15,380 nucleotides of DNA, taken from the NCBI GenBank assembly GCA_900553175.1, contig USCH01000038.1, positions 1 to 15,380 of the forward strand, written 5' to 3'. The stretch comes from an uncultured Alistipes sp. Its GTDB lineage: Bacteria; Bacteroidota; Bacteroidia; Bacteroidales; Rikenellaceae. Numbering within the stretch: position 1 is the first letter of the stretch; the number at the start of each line of letters is the position of its first letter. Below the pieces are notes generated by a model. It saw only the letters and a program-made list of their open reading frames with translations. It had not been told where the DNA came from and made no database searches. Below, in pieces: positions 5,736-15,303 of this stretch. Made by a program: the position numbers and the translations under genes.

Positions 5736-7040
5736 ATGAAAGAGGTTAGAAAATGCAGCTTGTGCGGCGTGGCGTTCACGTTCGATGCCGACGCTTACGA
5801 AACGTTGTCCGAATACCTCGAAAGCCTTCGGACGAACTACCGCGACACGGCCGACGGGGAGGAGATTCTGGCCGACATCGAAGCGCGTATCGCCGAACTG
5901 ATCCTCTCCGTGCAGGACAATACGCATGTGGTGGGCAAAGCTCTGGTTCTGAATATCATCCGTCAGATGGGCTCGGCCGAGGACATCAACGAAGCCGATC
6001 CGTCGGACGAACGGCGCAGCGCAGCGCCCCGCATCCCGAGACGGTTGTACCGCGATACGGAAAACGCCAAGCTGGGCGGCGTCTGCTCGGGCATCGGCCG
6101 CTATTTCGATATCGATCCCGTCTGGGTGCGGCTCGCGTTTTTCGTGCCGCTGCTGTTCGCCTGCTTCGGCGGAGTGCCGTTCTTCAGGTGGATGAGCCCG
6201 GTGATGGGCAACCTGTTCGGCGTCTTCACGGTCTGCTACCTGATCATGTGGTTCGCCGTGCCGGCGGCCCGCACGGCCCGGCAGAAGCTCGAGATGAACG
6301 GCGAGAAGATCACCGAACAGACCATTCGCCGCGCCACCGAGAGCCGTGCGCCGTCCGATCCGGACCGGAAGGCCCGCTCCGTGGTGGCCGAACTGGTCGC
6401 GGTGCTGGGCAAGGTGATGCTCATCCTGCTGAAGATTTTCATGAGCCTGCTGGTCTTCGGGTTCATCATGGCCGCCTGCGGACTGATCGTCGGCATGTTC
6501 GCCCTGCTCGTGGGGGGCGGCGACATTCCGCTGTGGCCCCGGTTCCTCAACGATGTCTCGATCTGGGTCCCCGTGCTCGGCATTTTCGTCGTGCTCGTCC
6601 CGATCATGTTGCTCATCTATGTGATGATGTGCCTGATCGCTTCGCGCAAGCCCGGCGGACGGACCATCCTCGCCCTGTTCATCATCTGGGTCGCCGGATG
6701 CATCGCCGGCGGATGCCTCTTCGTTCGGGGCAATACGGGCCGGCGGATCCGCGACAAGGTTTCGGAAACCGGCCGGCTGATGGACAGCGAGCTGATCGTC
6801 GACGGGGATACGACCACGCTGCGGCGCGTGCTTGCCGAATTCGACGACGAACGGATCGTCGAGAGCGACAGCCGCGGACTGCACATCACCGTACCGTCGA
6901 AAGACCTCGACATCGTGTTGGACAAGCGGCAGGAGAGGATGGAGATGACCGTGGGCGGCAAAAAGATCACGCTTGAGGGCGGCGACGGAGACGAGCCGCA
7001 GGTGCACCGCTCCGGCGATGCGCTTCCCGAGGGGGAGTGA
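5736..7040 (+). CDS. Large multi-helix PspC-domain membrane protein
   Basis: A 434-residue inner-membrane protein closing the operon. Residues 1-85 repeat the N-terminal domain of the first gene (shared pattern: MKE, AFT-D-DAYE-L--YLE--R, DIE-RIAE, V---MG). A PspC domain follows (about 101-176: RRLYRDTENAKLGGVCSGIG, then helices). After a charged segment (about 180-215) come more hydrophobic helices (about 217-262, 275-302, 309-330). The polar C-terminal domain (about 335-434) has beta-like repeats and an acidic end. An open frame continues upstream to 5250, but it only overlaps the DUF2807 gene; the ATG at 5736, 20 bp after that stop, gives the family N-terminus. It probably acts as the main membrane sensor or scaffold of the operon, which is inferred from PspC relatives. 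Confidence 0.88.
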   Translation: MKEVRKCSLCGVAFTFDADAYETLSEYLESLRTNYRDTADGEEILADIEARIAELILSVQDNTHVVGKALVLNIIRQMGSAEDINEADPSDERRSAAPRIPRRLYRDTENAKLGGVCSGIGRYFDIDPVWVRLAFFVPLLFACFGGVPFFRWMSPVMGNLFGVFTVCYLIMWFAVPAARTARQKLEMNGEKITEQTIRRATESRAPSDPDRKARSVVAELVAVLGKVMLILLKIFMSLLVFGFIMAACGLIVGMFALLVGGGDIPLWPRFLNDVSIWVPVLGIFVVLVPIMLLIYVMMCLIASRKPGGRTILALFIIWVAGCIAGGCLFVRGNTGRRIRDKVSETGRLMDSELIVDGDTTTLRRVLAEFDDERIVESDSRGLHITVPSKDLDIVLDKRQERMEMTVGGKKITLEGGDGDEPQVHRSGDALPEGE

Positions 7041-7259
7041 CCTTCCGCCGATCCGGGCGCTGATCCGGGCTTTCCGGGATGCCTCGGAGGCGGAAGAGGT
7101 GAGATGCGGGGCGGGCCGACGAGGGCCCGTCCCGTTTTCGCATGCGTCGGGGAACTGTTTTTGCGGGTGCGCGCAGGCCGCCTCTCTCCTTCGGGAACGG
7201 GCGGCGAGTCGATGCCGATGCGGCCGCAGGGCGGATTCGCGCGGAATCGGACGCCGTTT
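7041..7259 (+). other. Spacer between the psp-like operon and pfkA
   Basis: Holds no convincing gene. GATCCGGGC occurs twice (7050-7058, 7062-7070), CTTCCGCC (7042-7049) can pair with GGCGGAAG (7089-7096) over a long loop, and the terminator at 7108-7138 follows. The remaining 120 bases show nothing I can name. A reading frame from 7104 runs into pfkA but crosses the terminator and the promoter, so it is not counted as coding. Confidence 0.6.
7108..7138 (+). terminator. Probable terminator of the PspC/PadR operon
   Basis: GGGGCGGGCC (7108-7117) pairs with GGCCCGTCCC (7124-7133) with one G-T wobble and a 6-base loop, followed by GTTTT. The stem is very stable but the T-run is short. It lies 67 bp after the operon's last stop codon. 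Confidence 0.7.
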
Positions 7260-7290
7260 TTTGAAAAATCGGATAGATTGACTATCTTTG
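7260..7290 (+). promoter_or_regulatory. Promoter of pfkA
   Basis: TTTG (7260-7263), a 19-nt spacer, and a perfect TAnnTTTG box (TATCTTTG, 7283-7290) make the best Bacteroidota promoter in the window. The predicted start near 7297 gives a leader of about 23 nt before the ATG at 7320. Confidence 0.88.
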
Positions 7291-7319
7291 AACGTTTTTG
7301 CGTGTTAAACGAAAGTATT

Positions 7320-8300
7320 ATGGCAGGAATCAAGAATATCGGTATACTGACCTCGGGCGGAGACGCCCCCGGCATGAATGCGGCCATCCGTGCCGTGACG
7401 CGCAGCGCCATCTACAACCAGTTCGGCGTCAAAGGGATCATGCGGGGTTACAAGGGCCTGGTCTACAACGAAATCGTCGATTTCAAGTCGCAGAGCGTGA
7501 GCAACATCATCCAGCTGGGCGGCACCATCCTCAAGACGGCGCGCTGCAAGGAGTTCACCACGCCCGAAGGCCGCAGGCAGGCCTACGACAACATGACCGC
7601 CGCCGGCATCGACGCGCTGGTGGTCATCGGCGGCGACGGGTCGCTGACGGGGGCCTCGATCTTCGCCCAGGAGTACAACGTGCCGATCGTGGGCCTGCCC
7701 GGCACGATCGACAACGATCTGGGCGGCACCGACTCGACCATCGGCTACGACACGGCGCTGAACACCATCATGGATGCCGTCGACAAGCTGCGCGACACGG
7801 CGTCGAGCCACGAACGGCTCTTCTTCGTCGAGGTCATGGGCCACACGGCCGGCTATCTGGCCCTGAACAGCGCGCTGGCCACGGGTTCCGAAGCGGCGAT
7901 CATTCCCGAAATGGAGACCGAAGTCGACCAGCTGGCCGAGCTCATCAACCACGGATTCCGCAAGAGCAAGAATTCGGCGATCGTCATCGTGGCCGAAAAT
8001 CCCAAGACGGGCGGCGCCACGGCGCTGGCCGAGCGCGTGAAGAAGGAGTTCCCGCAGTACGATGCGCGCGTCACGATTCTGGGACACATCCAGCGGGGCG
8101 GCTCGCCGACGGCCCACGACCGAATTCTGGCTTCGCGCATGGGCGAGGCGGCCATCGAAGCGCTTCTCGACGGACAGCGCAACGTGATGATCGGCATCGA
8201 GAACGGCAAGATCGTCTATGTACCCTTCGCCAAGGCTACGCGCCACGACAAGGGCATCGACCGCAACGACCTCGAACTGGTCAAGATTCTTTCGATTTGA
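7320..8300 (+). CDS. pfkA: ATP-dependent 6-phosphofructokinase
   Basis: A 326-residue cytoplasmic enzyme that phosphorylates fructose 6-phosphate to fructose 1,6-bisphosphate, the committed step of glycolysis. Motifs in order: GGDAPGMNAAIRAV (13-26), nucleotide loop GGDGSLTGA (104-112), catalytic TIDND (129-133, with the expected base D131), VEVMGHTAGYLAL (170-182) and HIQRGGSP (256-263). GGDGS and GTIDND are the ATP-type signature; PPi-dependent enzymes usually have GGDD and KTIDND. Its length matches the short bacterial PfkA (about 320). The start at 7320 is set by the promoter just upstream and by homology to the usual N-terminus. The kinase gene at 8363 follows after 62 bp without a terminator, so the two are probably co-transcribed. 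Confidence 0.97.
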   Translation: MAGIKNIGILTSGGDAPGMNAAIRAVTRSAIYNQFGVKGIMRGYKGLVYNEIVDFKSQSVSNIIQLGGTILKTARCKEFTTPEGRRQAYDNMTAAGIDALVVIGGDGSLTGASIFAQEYNVPIVGLPGTIDNDLGGTDSTIGYDTALNTIMDAVDKLRDTASSHERLFFVEVMGHTAGYLALNSALATGSEAAIIPEMETEVDQLAELINHGFRKSKNSAIVIVAENPKTGGATALAERVKKEFPQYDARVTILGHIQRGGSPTAHDRILASRMGEAAIEALLDGQRNVMIGIENGKIVYVPFAKATRHDKGIDRNDLELVKILSI

Positions 8301-8362
8301 TCGGCACGGAACGGCCCGACGGGCCTCCTGCGACAAGAAACCCTCACCGAACTCAAAACCCA

Positions 8363-9364
8363 ATGAAACGTGTTATCGGCATCGGCAATGCCCTGACGGA
8401 CATGCTGGTCAATCTGAAGACCGACTCCGTGCTGGGGCGGTTCAAACTGGCCAAAGGCTCGATGAGCCTGGTCGACACCCGGCTTCAGACCGAAATTTCG
8501 AAATCCGTGGCAGGAATGCCCTATTCGCTCTCGCTCGGCGGCTCGGCCGGCAACACCATTCGCGCCATGGCGCGTCTGGGCTGCGCGGTGGGCTTCATCG
8601 GCAAGGTGGGACAGGACACCACGGGCGATTTTTTCATTCAGGCGCTCGAGAATCTGGGTGTCGAACCGGTCGTGTTCCGGGGTGCGGAGCGGTCGGGCAA
8701 ATGCGTGTCGCTCATTTCCCCCGACGGCGAGCGGACGATGGTCACCCATCTGGGCGCCGCGCTCGAACTGGGCGCCGACGAGATCGAGCCGACCATTTTC
8801 GACGGTTACGACTGCCTCTATGTCGAGGGGTATCTGGTGCAGAACCACGATCTGATCCGCAAAGCCGTCCGGACGGCCAAGGAGTGCGGCCTGCAGGTGG
8901 CCATCGACCTGGCCAGCTTCAACATCGTGGCCGAGAACCTCGAATTCCTGCGGGAGCTGGTCCGCGAGTATGTCGACATCGTTTTCGCCAACGAGGACGA
9001 AGCCAAGACCTTCACCTGCGAGTCCGAGCCGCTGAATGCCTTGCAGGCCATTTCGCAGATGTGCCGTCTGGCCGTGGTGAAGATCGGCACGCGGGGAGCG
9101 CTCATCAAACAGGGCGACGAGGTGGTGCATGTGGGCATCATGGCCGCCGCCAAGCGGGTCGACACGACCGGTGCGGGCGACTTCTATGCGGCGGGATTCC
9201 TCGCGGGGCTGTGCGATGGCCTCACGCTGCGCCAGTGCGGCACGATCGGCGCCATCACGGCCGGCAAGGTGATCGAGGTGGTGGGCACCACCTTCGGCGA
9301 GGAGGCGTGGGAGGACATTCATCGCCTGGTCAGCAAGGTCAAGAACGAGAAATATCTGTTCTGA
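8363..9364 (+). CDS. PfkB-family carbohydrate/nucleoside kinase (adenosine kinase-like)
   Basis: A 333-residue ribokinase-fold kinase. Visible motifs are the N-terminal VIGIGNALTDMLV (4-16), the substrate-side GGSAGNTI (59-66), the FIGKVGQDTTGDFF region (78-91), and the C-terminal PfkB signature VDTTGAGDFYAAGF (266-279), in which D273 is the catalytic base and TGAG the anion hole. This subgroup is often annotated as adenosine kinase or a sugar kinase; the substrate cannot be read from the sequence. It sits 62 bp after pfkA and ahead of a strong terminator, so the pair likely form one transcript. That hints at sugar phosphate metabolism, but gene proximity alone is weak evidence. The ATG is preceded by an A/C-rich leader without a Shine-Dalgarno site. 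Confidence 0.9.
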   Translation: MKRVIGIGNALTDMLVNLKTDSVLGRFKLAKGSMSLVDTRLQTEISKSVAGMPYSLSLGGSAGNTIRAMARLGCAVGFIGKVGQDTTGDFFIQALENLGVEPVVFRGAERSGKCVSLISPDGERTMVTHLGAALELGADEIEPTIFDGYDCLYVEGYLVQNHDLIRKAVRTAKECGLQVAIDLASFNIVAENLEFLRELVREYVDIVFANEDEAKTFTCESEPLNALQAISQMCRLAVVKIGTRGALIKQGDEVVHVGIMAAAKRVDTTGAGDFYAAGFLAGLCDGLTLRQCGTIGAITAGKVIEVVGTTFGEEAWEDIHRLVSKVKNEKYLF

Positions 9365-9405
9365 TCGCTGCGGGCTCCGCGCAAGAGCGGCCCCCGATGC
9401 ATGCG

Positions 9406-9438
9406 AAAACCCCTGCCGCAGTTGCGGCAGGGGTTTTT
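9406..9438. terminator. Strong bidirectional terminator between the kinase gene and frdB
   Basis: AAAACCCCTGCCGCA (9406-9420) is perfectly complementary to TGCGGCAGGGGTTTT (9423-9437). A/T runs on both sides give a U-tract in either direction. It lies 42 bp after the kinase stop and serves frdCAB (ending at 9525) from the other side. Confidence 0.93.
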
Positions 9439-9524
9439 CGTCGGGACGCTTCCCGTGTCCTGCTCGTCCGAAAGGGGCTTTCGCTGCGGACGCATCGTCC
9501 GGCCGTGCCCCTTCCTTTCGGGGG

Positions 9525-10268
9525 TCAGTCTTCGAACTTGGCCGAGAGGAATTCGCGGTTCAGACGCGCGATGTGCGCGATGGAGATCGACTTGGGACAC
9601 TCGGCCTGGCAGGCACCCGTGTTGGTGCAGTTGCCGAATCCCAACTCGTCCATCTTGGCCACCATCGCCTTGGCGCGGCGGGCGCCCTCTACGCGGCCCT
9701 GCGGCAGCTTGGCCAGCGACGAGACGCGCGCAGCCACGAACAGCATGGCCGAACCGTTCTTGCACGTGGCGGCGCAGGCGCCGCAGCCGATGCAGGCGGC
9801 GGCGTCCATCGACTCGTCGGCGTCGGCCTTGGCGATCGGAATGGCGTTGGCGTCGGGCACCGAGTTGGTGCGCACCGAGATGAAGCCTCCGGCCTGGAGA
9901 ATCTGGTCGTAGGCCGAGCGGTTGACCACCAGGTCCTTGATGACGGGGAAGGCCGCCGAGCGCCACGGCTCGATGGTGATCGTCGCTCCGTCCTTGAACT
10001 TGCGCATGTAGATCTGGCAGGTCGTAGCTCCGTCGCCCGGACCGTGGGCCCGGCCGTCGATGTGGAGCGAGCACATGCCGCAGATGCCTTCGCGGCAGTC
10101 GTGGTCGAAGGCCACGGGCTCCTTGCCCTCGTGGATGAGGTTGTTGTTCAGGATGTCGAGCATCTCGAGGAACGACGTGTCGGCCGAAATGTTGTCGACC
10201 TTGTAGGTTTCGAACGCTCCCTTCGACTTGGCGTCTTTCTGACGCCATATTTTCAAGGTGAAATTCAT
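9525..10268 (-). CDS. frdB: Fumarate reductase/succinate dehydrogenase iron-sulfur subunit
   Basis: A 247-residue subunit that relays electrons between the flavoprotein and the membrane cytochrome. The N-terminal domain has the [2Fe-2S] ligands C58, C63, C66 and C84 (CREGICGMC and ATTC). The C-terminal domain has C159, C162, C165 and C169 (CIGCGACAATC), then C214, C220 and C224 (NCTNTGACQAECP), as expected for one [4Fe-4S] and one [3Fe-4S] cluster. All eleven cysteines are present. It is the last gene of frdCAB, 38 bp after frdA, and ends at the bidirectional terminator. In Bacteroidota this complex normally works as a fumarate reductase in succinate formation, but sequence alone does not fix the direction. 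Confidence 0.96.
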   Translation of the reverse strand: MNFTLKIWRQKDAKSKGAFETYKVDNISADTSFLEMLDILNNNLIHEGKEPVAFDHDCREGICGMCSLHIDGRAHGPGDGATTCQIYMRKFKDGATITIEPWRSAAFPVIKDLVVNRSAYDQILQAGGFISVRTNSVPDANAIPIAKADADESMDAAACIGCGACAATCKNGSAMLFVAARVSSLAKLPQGRVEGARRAKAMVAKMDELGFGNCTNTGACQAECPKSISIAHIARLNREFLSAKFED

Positions 10269-10306
10269 GATTCCGAATTATCTTTAATAGTGAACGTCAA
10301 AAAGTC

Positions 10307-12253
<1,947 letters not shown>

Positions 12254-12289
12254 ATGTTCGTTTGTTATATTGTTCTTGAAAATGCGGAT

Positions 12290-12994
12290 TTAGCACATGC
12301 CTGCGCAGCAGGGGCAGAGGCTCTTGGCGAAGAAGACCACCACCACGGCGGCGAAACACAGGAAGATGATCGTGGCCACGATGTTGGCGATGCACTTCAG
12401 ACGCGGATACCACGTGTCGTTGGCCCAGCCCACGGTCTGGAACATCGACCACACGCCGTGCGTGAGGTGGAACCACAGCGCCGCGAACCACAGCAGATAG
12501 AGCACCGCGTAGTACCACTTCGAGAAGGTGTAGGCGATGAGTGCCGCACCGTCGGTGGGGGCCAGCCCCAGCGAGTTGGCGTGGCTGCCCGTCAGCTCCA
12601 CGAGCTGCATCTTGGCCCAGAAATTAAAGAGGTGTAGCGCCAGTCCGCCCACGACGATGAAGCCCAGCACGAGCATGTTCTTCGAAGCCCACGACACGCC
12701 GCGCTCCTTGACGGTCACCTCGTAACGCTGCGCGCCGCGCGCCCGGTAGTTGTTGAGCGTGAGGATGATCGCATAGACGAAGTGCAGGGCGACCAGCGCA
12801 GCCAGAGCGACCGTGCCGACCAGCGCGTACCAGTTGGCCCCGAGGAACCCGCAGATCGCGTTGTAGGCCTCGGGCGAAAAGAGGACGGTGAGGTTCATGG
12901 CCATGTGGAAGAGGACGAAGAGCACCAGCGCACAGCCCGAAATGCTCATCACCAGCTTCTTGCCCACGGAAGAATTGCAGAGAAAACAGCTCAT
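12290..12994 (-). CDS. frdC: Fumarate reductase/succinate dehydrogenase cytochrome b subunit
   Basis: A 234-residue membrane anchor that carries two b-type hemes and exchanges electrons with menaquinone. About five hydrophobic helices are visible (roughly 14-39, 56-81, 106-127, 160-182, 202-224). Histidines fit the diheme B-type pattern: H30 (LFHMAMN), H71, H121, and H176/H179 (FHLTHG). It is the first gene of frdCAB, as is usual for the B-type operon. Unusual features are Cys-rich ends: C3 and C6 at the N-terminus and C227, C229, C230 and C234 in the last eight residues. Whether this is general in the genus cannot be told here. The promoter lies at 13043-13073 with a leader of about 40 nt that is A-rich before the ATG. 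Confidence 0.95.
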   Translation of the reverse strand: MSCFLCNSSVGKKLVMSISGCALVLFVLFHMAMNLTVLFSPEAYNAICGFLGANWYALVGTVALAALVALHFVYAIILTLNNYRARGAQRYEVTVKERGVSWASKNMLVLGFIVVGGLALHLFNFWAKMQLVELTGSHANSLGLAPTDGAALIAYTFSKWYYAVLYLLWFAALWFHLTHGVWSMFQTVGWANDTWYPRLKCIANIVATIIFLCFAAVVVVFFAKSLCPCCAGMC

Positions 12995-13042
12995 AACGTT
13001 TGATTTTGATTATTTTTGTTGTGTGTTTCGTATTCCCGACGG

Positions 13043-13073
13043 CAAAGATAGCCATTGTTTGCGGAATAACAAT
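13043..13073 (-). promoter_or_regulatory. Promoter of frdCAB
   Basis: The minus strand reads ATTG (13073-13070), a 19-nt spacer, then TATCTTTG (13050-13043), a perfect -7 box. The predicted start lies near 13036. Confidence 0.82.
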
Positions 13074-13085
13074 AGCCCCGCATAC

Positions 13086-13093
13086 GAATTTTG
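13086..13093 (+). promoter_or_regulatory. Weak -7 box for the cyclo-ligase gene
   Basis: GAATTTTG has one mismatch to TAnnTTTG and lies 20 bases before the ATG at 13113. A TTTG exists at 13058-13061, but the spacer is 24 nt, which is too long. The promoter would be back-to-back with that of frdCAB. Confidence 0.35.
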
Positions 13094-13112
13094 CACCGGA
13101 ACAGAGGCGATT

Positions 13113-13652
13113 ATGAACAAAAACGAACTGCGCGCCCGGATGCGCGCCCTTGCCCGCGAACGCACCGACGGCGAGCGGGAAACGGCTTCGCGGACGATCT
13201 TCGGAAGGATCGCCCGTCTGGACGATTTCACCCGCGCCCGCTGCGTGGCCCTCTATTGCGCGCTGCCCGACGAGCCCGACACGCGCGAAGCGCTGGAGGA
13301 GTGGAGCCGCACCCGGCGTCTGGTCGTCCCGCGCGTCGAGGGCGACGTCATGAATTTCTGCGATTACGATCCCGCGACGCTCGCCGCAGGGGCGTTCGGG
13401 ATTGCGGAGCCCGGGCCGCATGCGCAGCCGTGCCCGCCCGGGGAGATCGATCTTGTGATCGTGCCGGGCATGGCGTTCACCCGTTCGGGAGTGCGTCTGG
13501 GCCGGGGCCGGGGGTATTACGACCGTTATCTGGCCCGGCCGTCGCTGCACGCCCGCACCATCGGGGTCTGTTTCGCCGGCTCTCTGGTCGACGCGATTCC
13601 CGCCGAGCCGCACGACATCCGCATGGACCGCGTGATTTCCGACGAAATGTAG
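13113..13652 (+). CDS. 5-formyltetrahydrofolate cyclo-ligase
   Basis: A 179-residue cytoplasmic enzyme that uses ATP to turn 5-formyl-THF into 5,10-methenyl-THF, returning a stored folate to the one-carbon pool. It shows the N-terminal helix with basic and Arg-rich residues, VALYCALPDEPDT (about 45-57), the EIDLVIVPGMAFTRSG core (about 111-126) and the family signature RLGRGRGYYDRYL (128-140). The second Gly of the common GGGYYDR is Arg, a tolerated position (Lys occurs in animal enzymes). The length is normal. The ATG at 13113 is chosen because it gives the family N-terminus; an open frame further upstream crosses the frdC promoter. The patatin gene follows after 60 bp, probably on the same transcript. 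Confidence 0.93.
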   Translation: MNKNELRARMRALARERTDGERETASRTIFGRIARLDDFTRARCVALYCALPDEPDTREALEEWSRTRRLVVPRVEGDVMNFCDYDPATLAAGAFGIAEPGPHAQPCPPGEIDLVIVPGMAFTRSGVRLGRGRGYYDRYLARPSLHARTIGVCFAGSLVDAIPAEPHDIRMDRVISDEM

Positions 13653-13654
13653 GA

Positions 13655-13673
13655 TGCCGCACCTCTTGCGGCA
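13655..13673 (+). other. Short intergenic hairpin
   Basis: TGCCGCA (13655-13661) pairs with TGCGGCA (13667-13673) around CCTCT, directly after the cyclo-ligase stop. No T-run follows, so it is not a convincing terminator. It may be an mRNA-processing or attenuating structure. Confidence 0.4.
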
Positions 13674-13712
13674 CGATGCGTGTACGGAGCCTTGCCGCTT
13701 GAGAAACGGTAT

Positions 13713-14501
13713 ATGGCTAAGGAGAGAATCGCTCTGGCGCTGGGCGGCGGCGGAGCGCGCGGCGTGGCCCACATCGGGGCCATCGAGGAGCTGGAGGCGC
13801 AGGGATACGAGATCGCCTCGGTGGCGGGCACGTCCATGGGGGCGCTGGTCGGCGGCATGTATGCGGCCGGATCGCTCGCGTCGTTCCGGGAGTGGATCTG
13901 CGCGCTGGACCGCTACAAGGTTTTCAGCCTCGTGGATTTCGTGTTCAGCGCCGAGGGGCTGGTCAAGGGCGACCGGATCATCAACGCCCTGAAGGAGCTG
14001 GTGCCCGACGTGGCGATCGAATCCCTGCCCCTGCCGTTCGCCGCCGTGGCGGCCGATCTGCTGACGGGCCGCGAGGTGGTCTTCGAGCGCGGCGGATTGT
14101 ACGATGCCGTTCGGGCGTCGATCTCCATCCCTTCGGTGTTTCGGCCCCGTCGGCTCGACGGTATGATCCTCATCGACGGCGGCACGGTCAATCCCGTGCC
14201 CGTCGACCGGGTGCGGCGCGCGCCGGGCGACCGTCTGGCGGCCGTGGATGTCTCCGCACCTTTTGCGGCGCGGGACCGAAGCCCGGTGAACTACTACCGG
14301 CTGCTCGCCTCCTCGTCGGAGATCATGCAGCAGCGGATCGCCCGTCTGATGTACCGCATCCACCGTCCCGACCTGCTGGTCGAGATTCCGGCCGACAGCT
14401 ACGGCGTGTTCGAGTTCCACCGTGCGGCCGAGATCGTCGAAGCGGGACGTCTGGCCATGCGCGGGGCGCTGGCGGCCCGGGCCGTGGCTGCGGCGGTCTG
14501 A
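13713..14501 (+). CDS. Patatin-like phospholipase (RssA/YchK-type)
   Basis: A 262-residue serine lipid hydrolase without a signal peptide. All patatin elements are present near the N-terminus and middle: oxyanion-hole glycines GGGGARG (11-17), the nucleophile motif GTSMG (S41), and the dyad aspartate in DGG (D155) in the context LIDGGTVNPVP. The SIPSVF segment (138-143) is also typical. It hydrolyses acyl chains from phospholipids or related esters; the real substrate is unknown. It is short compared with outer-membrane-type patatins, with no beta-barrel. ATG 13713 is preferred over an ATG at 13680, which would add 11 residues before the usual MAKxxIALALGGG start. It probably shares a transcript with the cyclo-ligase. 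Confidence 0.92.
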   Translation: MAKERIALALGGGGARGVAHIGAIEELEAQGYEIASVAGTSMGALVGGMYAAGSLASFREWICALDRYKVFSLVDFVFSAEGLVKGDRIINALKELVPDVAIESLPLPFAAVAADLLTGREVVFERGGLYDAVRASISIPSVFRPRRLDGMILIDGGTVNPVPVDRVRRAPGDRLAAVDVSAPFAARDRSPVNYYRLLASSSEIMQQRIARLMYRIHRPDLLVEIPADSYGVFEFHRAAEIVEAGRLAMRGALAARAVAAAV

Positions 14502-14513
14502 ACGCCCGGGGCA

Positions 14514-14553
14514 TGAAAAACGACGTCCGCCATCGGGGCGGACGTCGTTCGTT
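14514..14553. terminator. Bidirectional terminator between the patatin and lipoprotein genes
   Basis: AACGACGTCCGCC (14519-14531) is perfectly complementary to GGCGGACGTCGTT (14537-14549). GAAAAA (14515-14520) on the left is the U-tract for the minus-strand lipoprotein gene, and CGTTT (14550-14553 region) is a weaker one for the plus strand. The 13-bp stem lies 17 bp after the patatin stop. Confidence 0.88.
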
Positions 14554-14576
14554 TCCGGAGGCGGAGCCCGCCGGGA

Positions 14577-15248
14577 TCAGTCGAGGATGAGCGATTCGTC
14601 GTCGACTTCGATGGGCCCCCGGTAGGTGACGCGGTAGCGGATCCCGTCGGCGCTCGTGAATTCGGCCTCGATCGTGTAGTCGCCCGCCTCGTCGCGCGAT
14701 ACGGTCATCTGGCCGGCGGTCATGATTTCGTAGCGCTCCTCCTGCTCGGCGTCGATCTGCTGGCGGAATACGCCGTAATAGTCGCTGAAGATGAATCCGT
14801 CGTACTCCTCCTCTTCGAAATAGCCCGGCTCGAGGGTGTTGACCGCATAGATTTCGGCCTCGCCCACGGGATAGGTGCCCGTCGGGATGAGCAGCTCGCC
14901 GCCCTCGTAGTTGGGCAGGTTCATGTCGATGTTGAAATGATCCTTCGGGCCCGTGTGCATGCCGTCCTGGTCGCGCGGCGAATCGTAGAGATAGATGATT
15001 ACGTTCGAAATTCCGTCCTCCATGAAGTCGTCGCCCCAGTAGGCGGCCTCGGCGACCGTGTAGTTCAGGAGGGTCGCTCCCACCAGCTCGGGGTCGTCTT
15101 CGCCGCCCGAGGGGTTGTTGTCGCCGCCCGGAGTCTGGCCGGCCGACTGGTTGTCGTTGTTGTCGTTGTCGTCGCTGCATGCGACGTTGATTGTCGCCGA
15201 TGCCGCCACGAGCATCGCAACGGCCAGCGCATGGAAAATTCTCTGCAT
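14577..15248 (-). CDS. Surface lipoprotein with acidic export signal, function unknown
   Basis: A 223-residue protein with a hydrophobic leader (about 5-20) and a lipobox-type site ending at C24 (INVAC), so signal peptidase II processing and lipidation are expected. The next residues, SDDNDNNDN, then an Asn/Gly/Ser/Pro-rich spacer to about residue 51, look like the acidic surface-export signal known in Bacteroidota, suggesting the mature protein faces outside. The rest (about 55-223) is predicted mostly beta with many aromatic, Asp and Glu residues, including an acidic stretch near FEEEEYDGF, and no Cys. I do not recognise a domain; an immunoglobulin-like or transthyretin-like fold is possible. 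It stands alone, with its own promoter (15304-15311) and terminator. Confidence 0.85.
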   Translation of the reverse strand: MQRIFHALAVAMLVAASATINVACSDDNDNNDNQSAGQTPGGDNNPSGGEDDPELVGATLLNYTVAEAAYWGDDFMEDGISNVIIYLYDSPRDQDGMHTGPKDHFNIDMNLPNYEGGELLIPTGTYPVGEAEIYAVNTLEPGYFEEEEYDGFIFSDYYGVFRQQIDAEQEERYEIMTAGQMTVSRDEAGDYTIEAEFTSADGIRYRVTYRGPIEVDDESLILD

Positions 15249-15303
15249 GATTTTCGTTTGAAAGTGATTGAATGATGTTCGCTTCGTGCCGGAAGGTTCC
15301 GGA

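Noticed and set aside
5649..7007. 452-codon minus-strand open frame opposite the large PspC gene
   Set aside because: His/Asp/Glu-rich low-quality translation typical of an antisense frame. The plus-strand product has clear PspC and membrane segments.
7104..7319. In-frame 72-codon upstream extension of pfkA
   Set aside because: It would cover a terminator hairpin and a perfect promoter, and PfkA proteins start at the position of ATG 7320.
13494..13535. Arg in place of Gly in the cyclo-ligase signature, considered as inactivating
   Set aside because: Animal enzymes have Lys at the same position and are active, so this is normal variation.
13680..13712. Earlier ATG for the patatin gene
   Set aside because: It would add 11 residues that do not fit the family N-terminus; the A-rich context and homology favour 13713.
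12624..14420. 598-codon open frame on the minus strand
   Set aside because: It crosses frdC, the cyclo-ligase and the patatin gene in a shadow frame. Its translation is Arg/His/Gly-rich without domains, while the overlapping genes have complete motifs.
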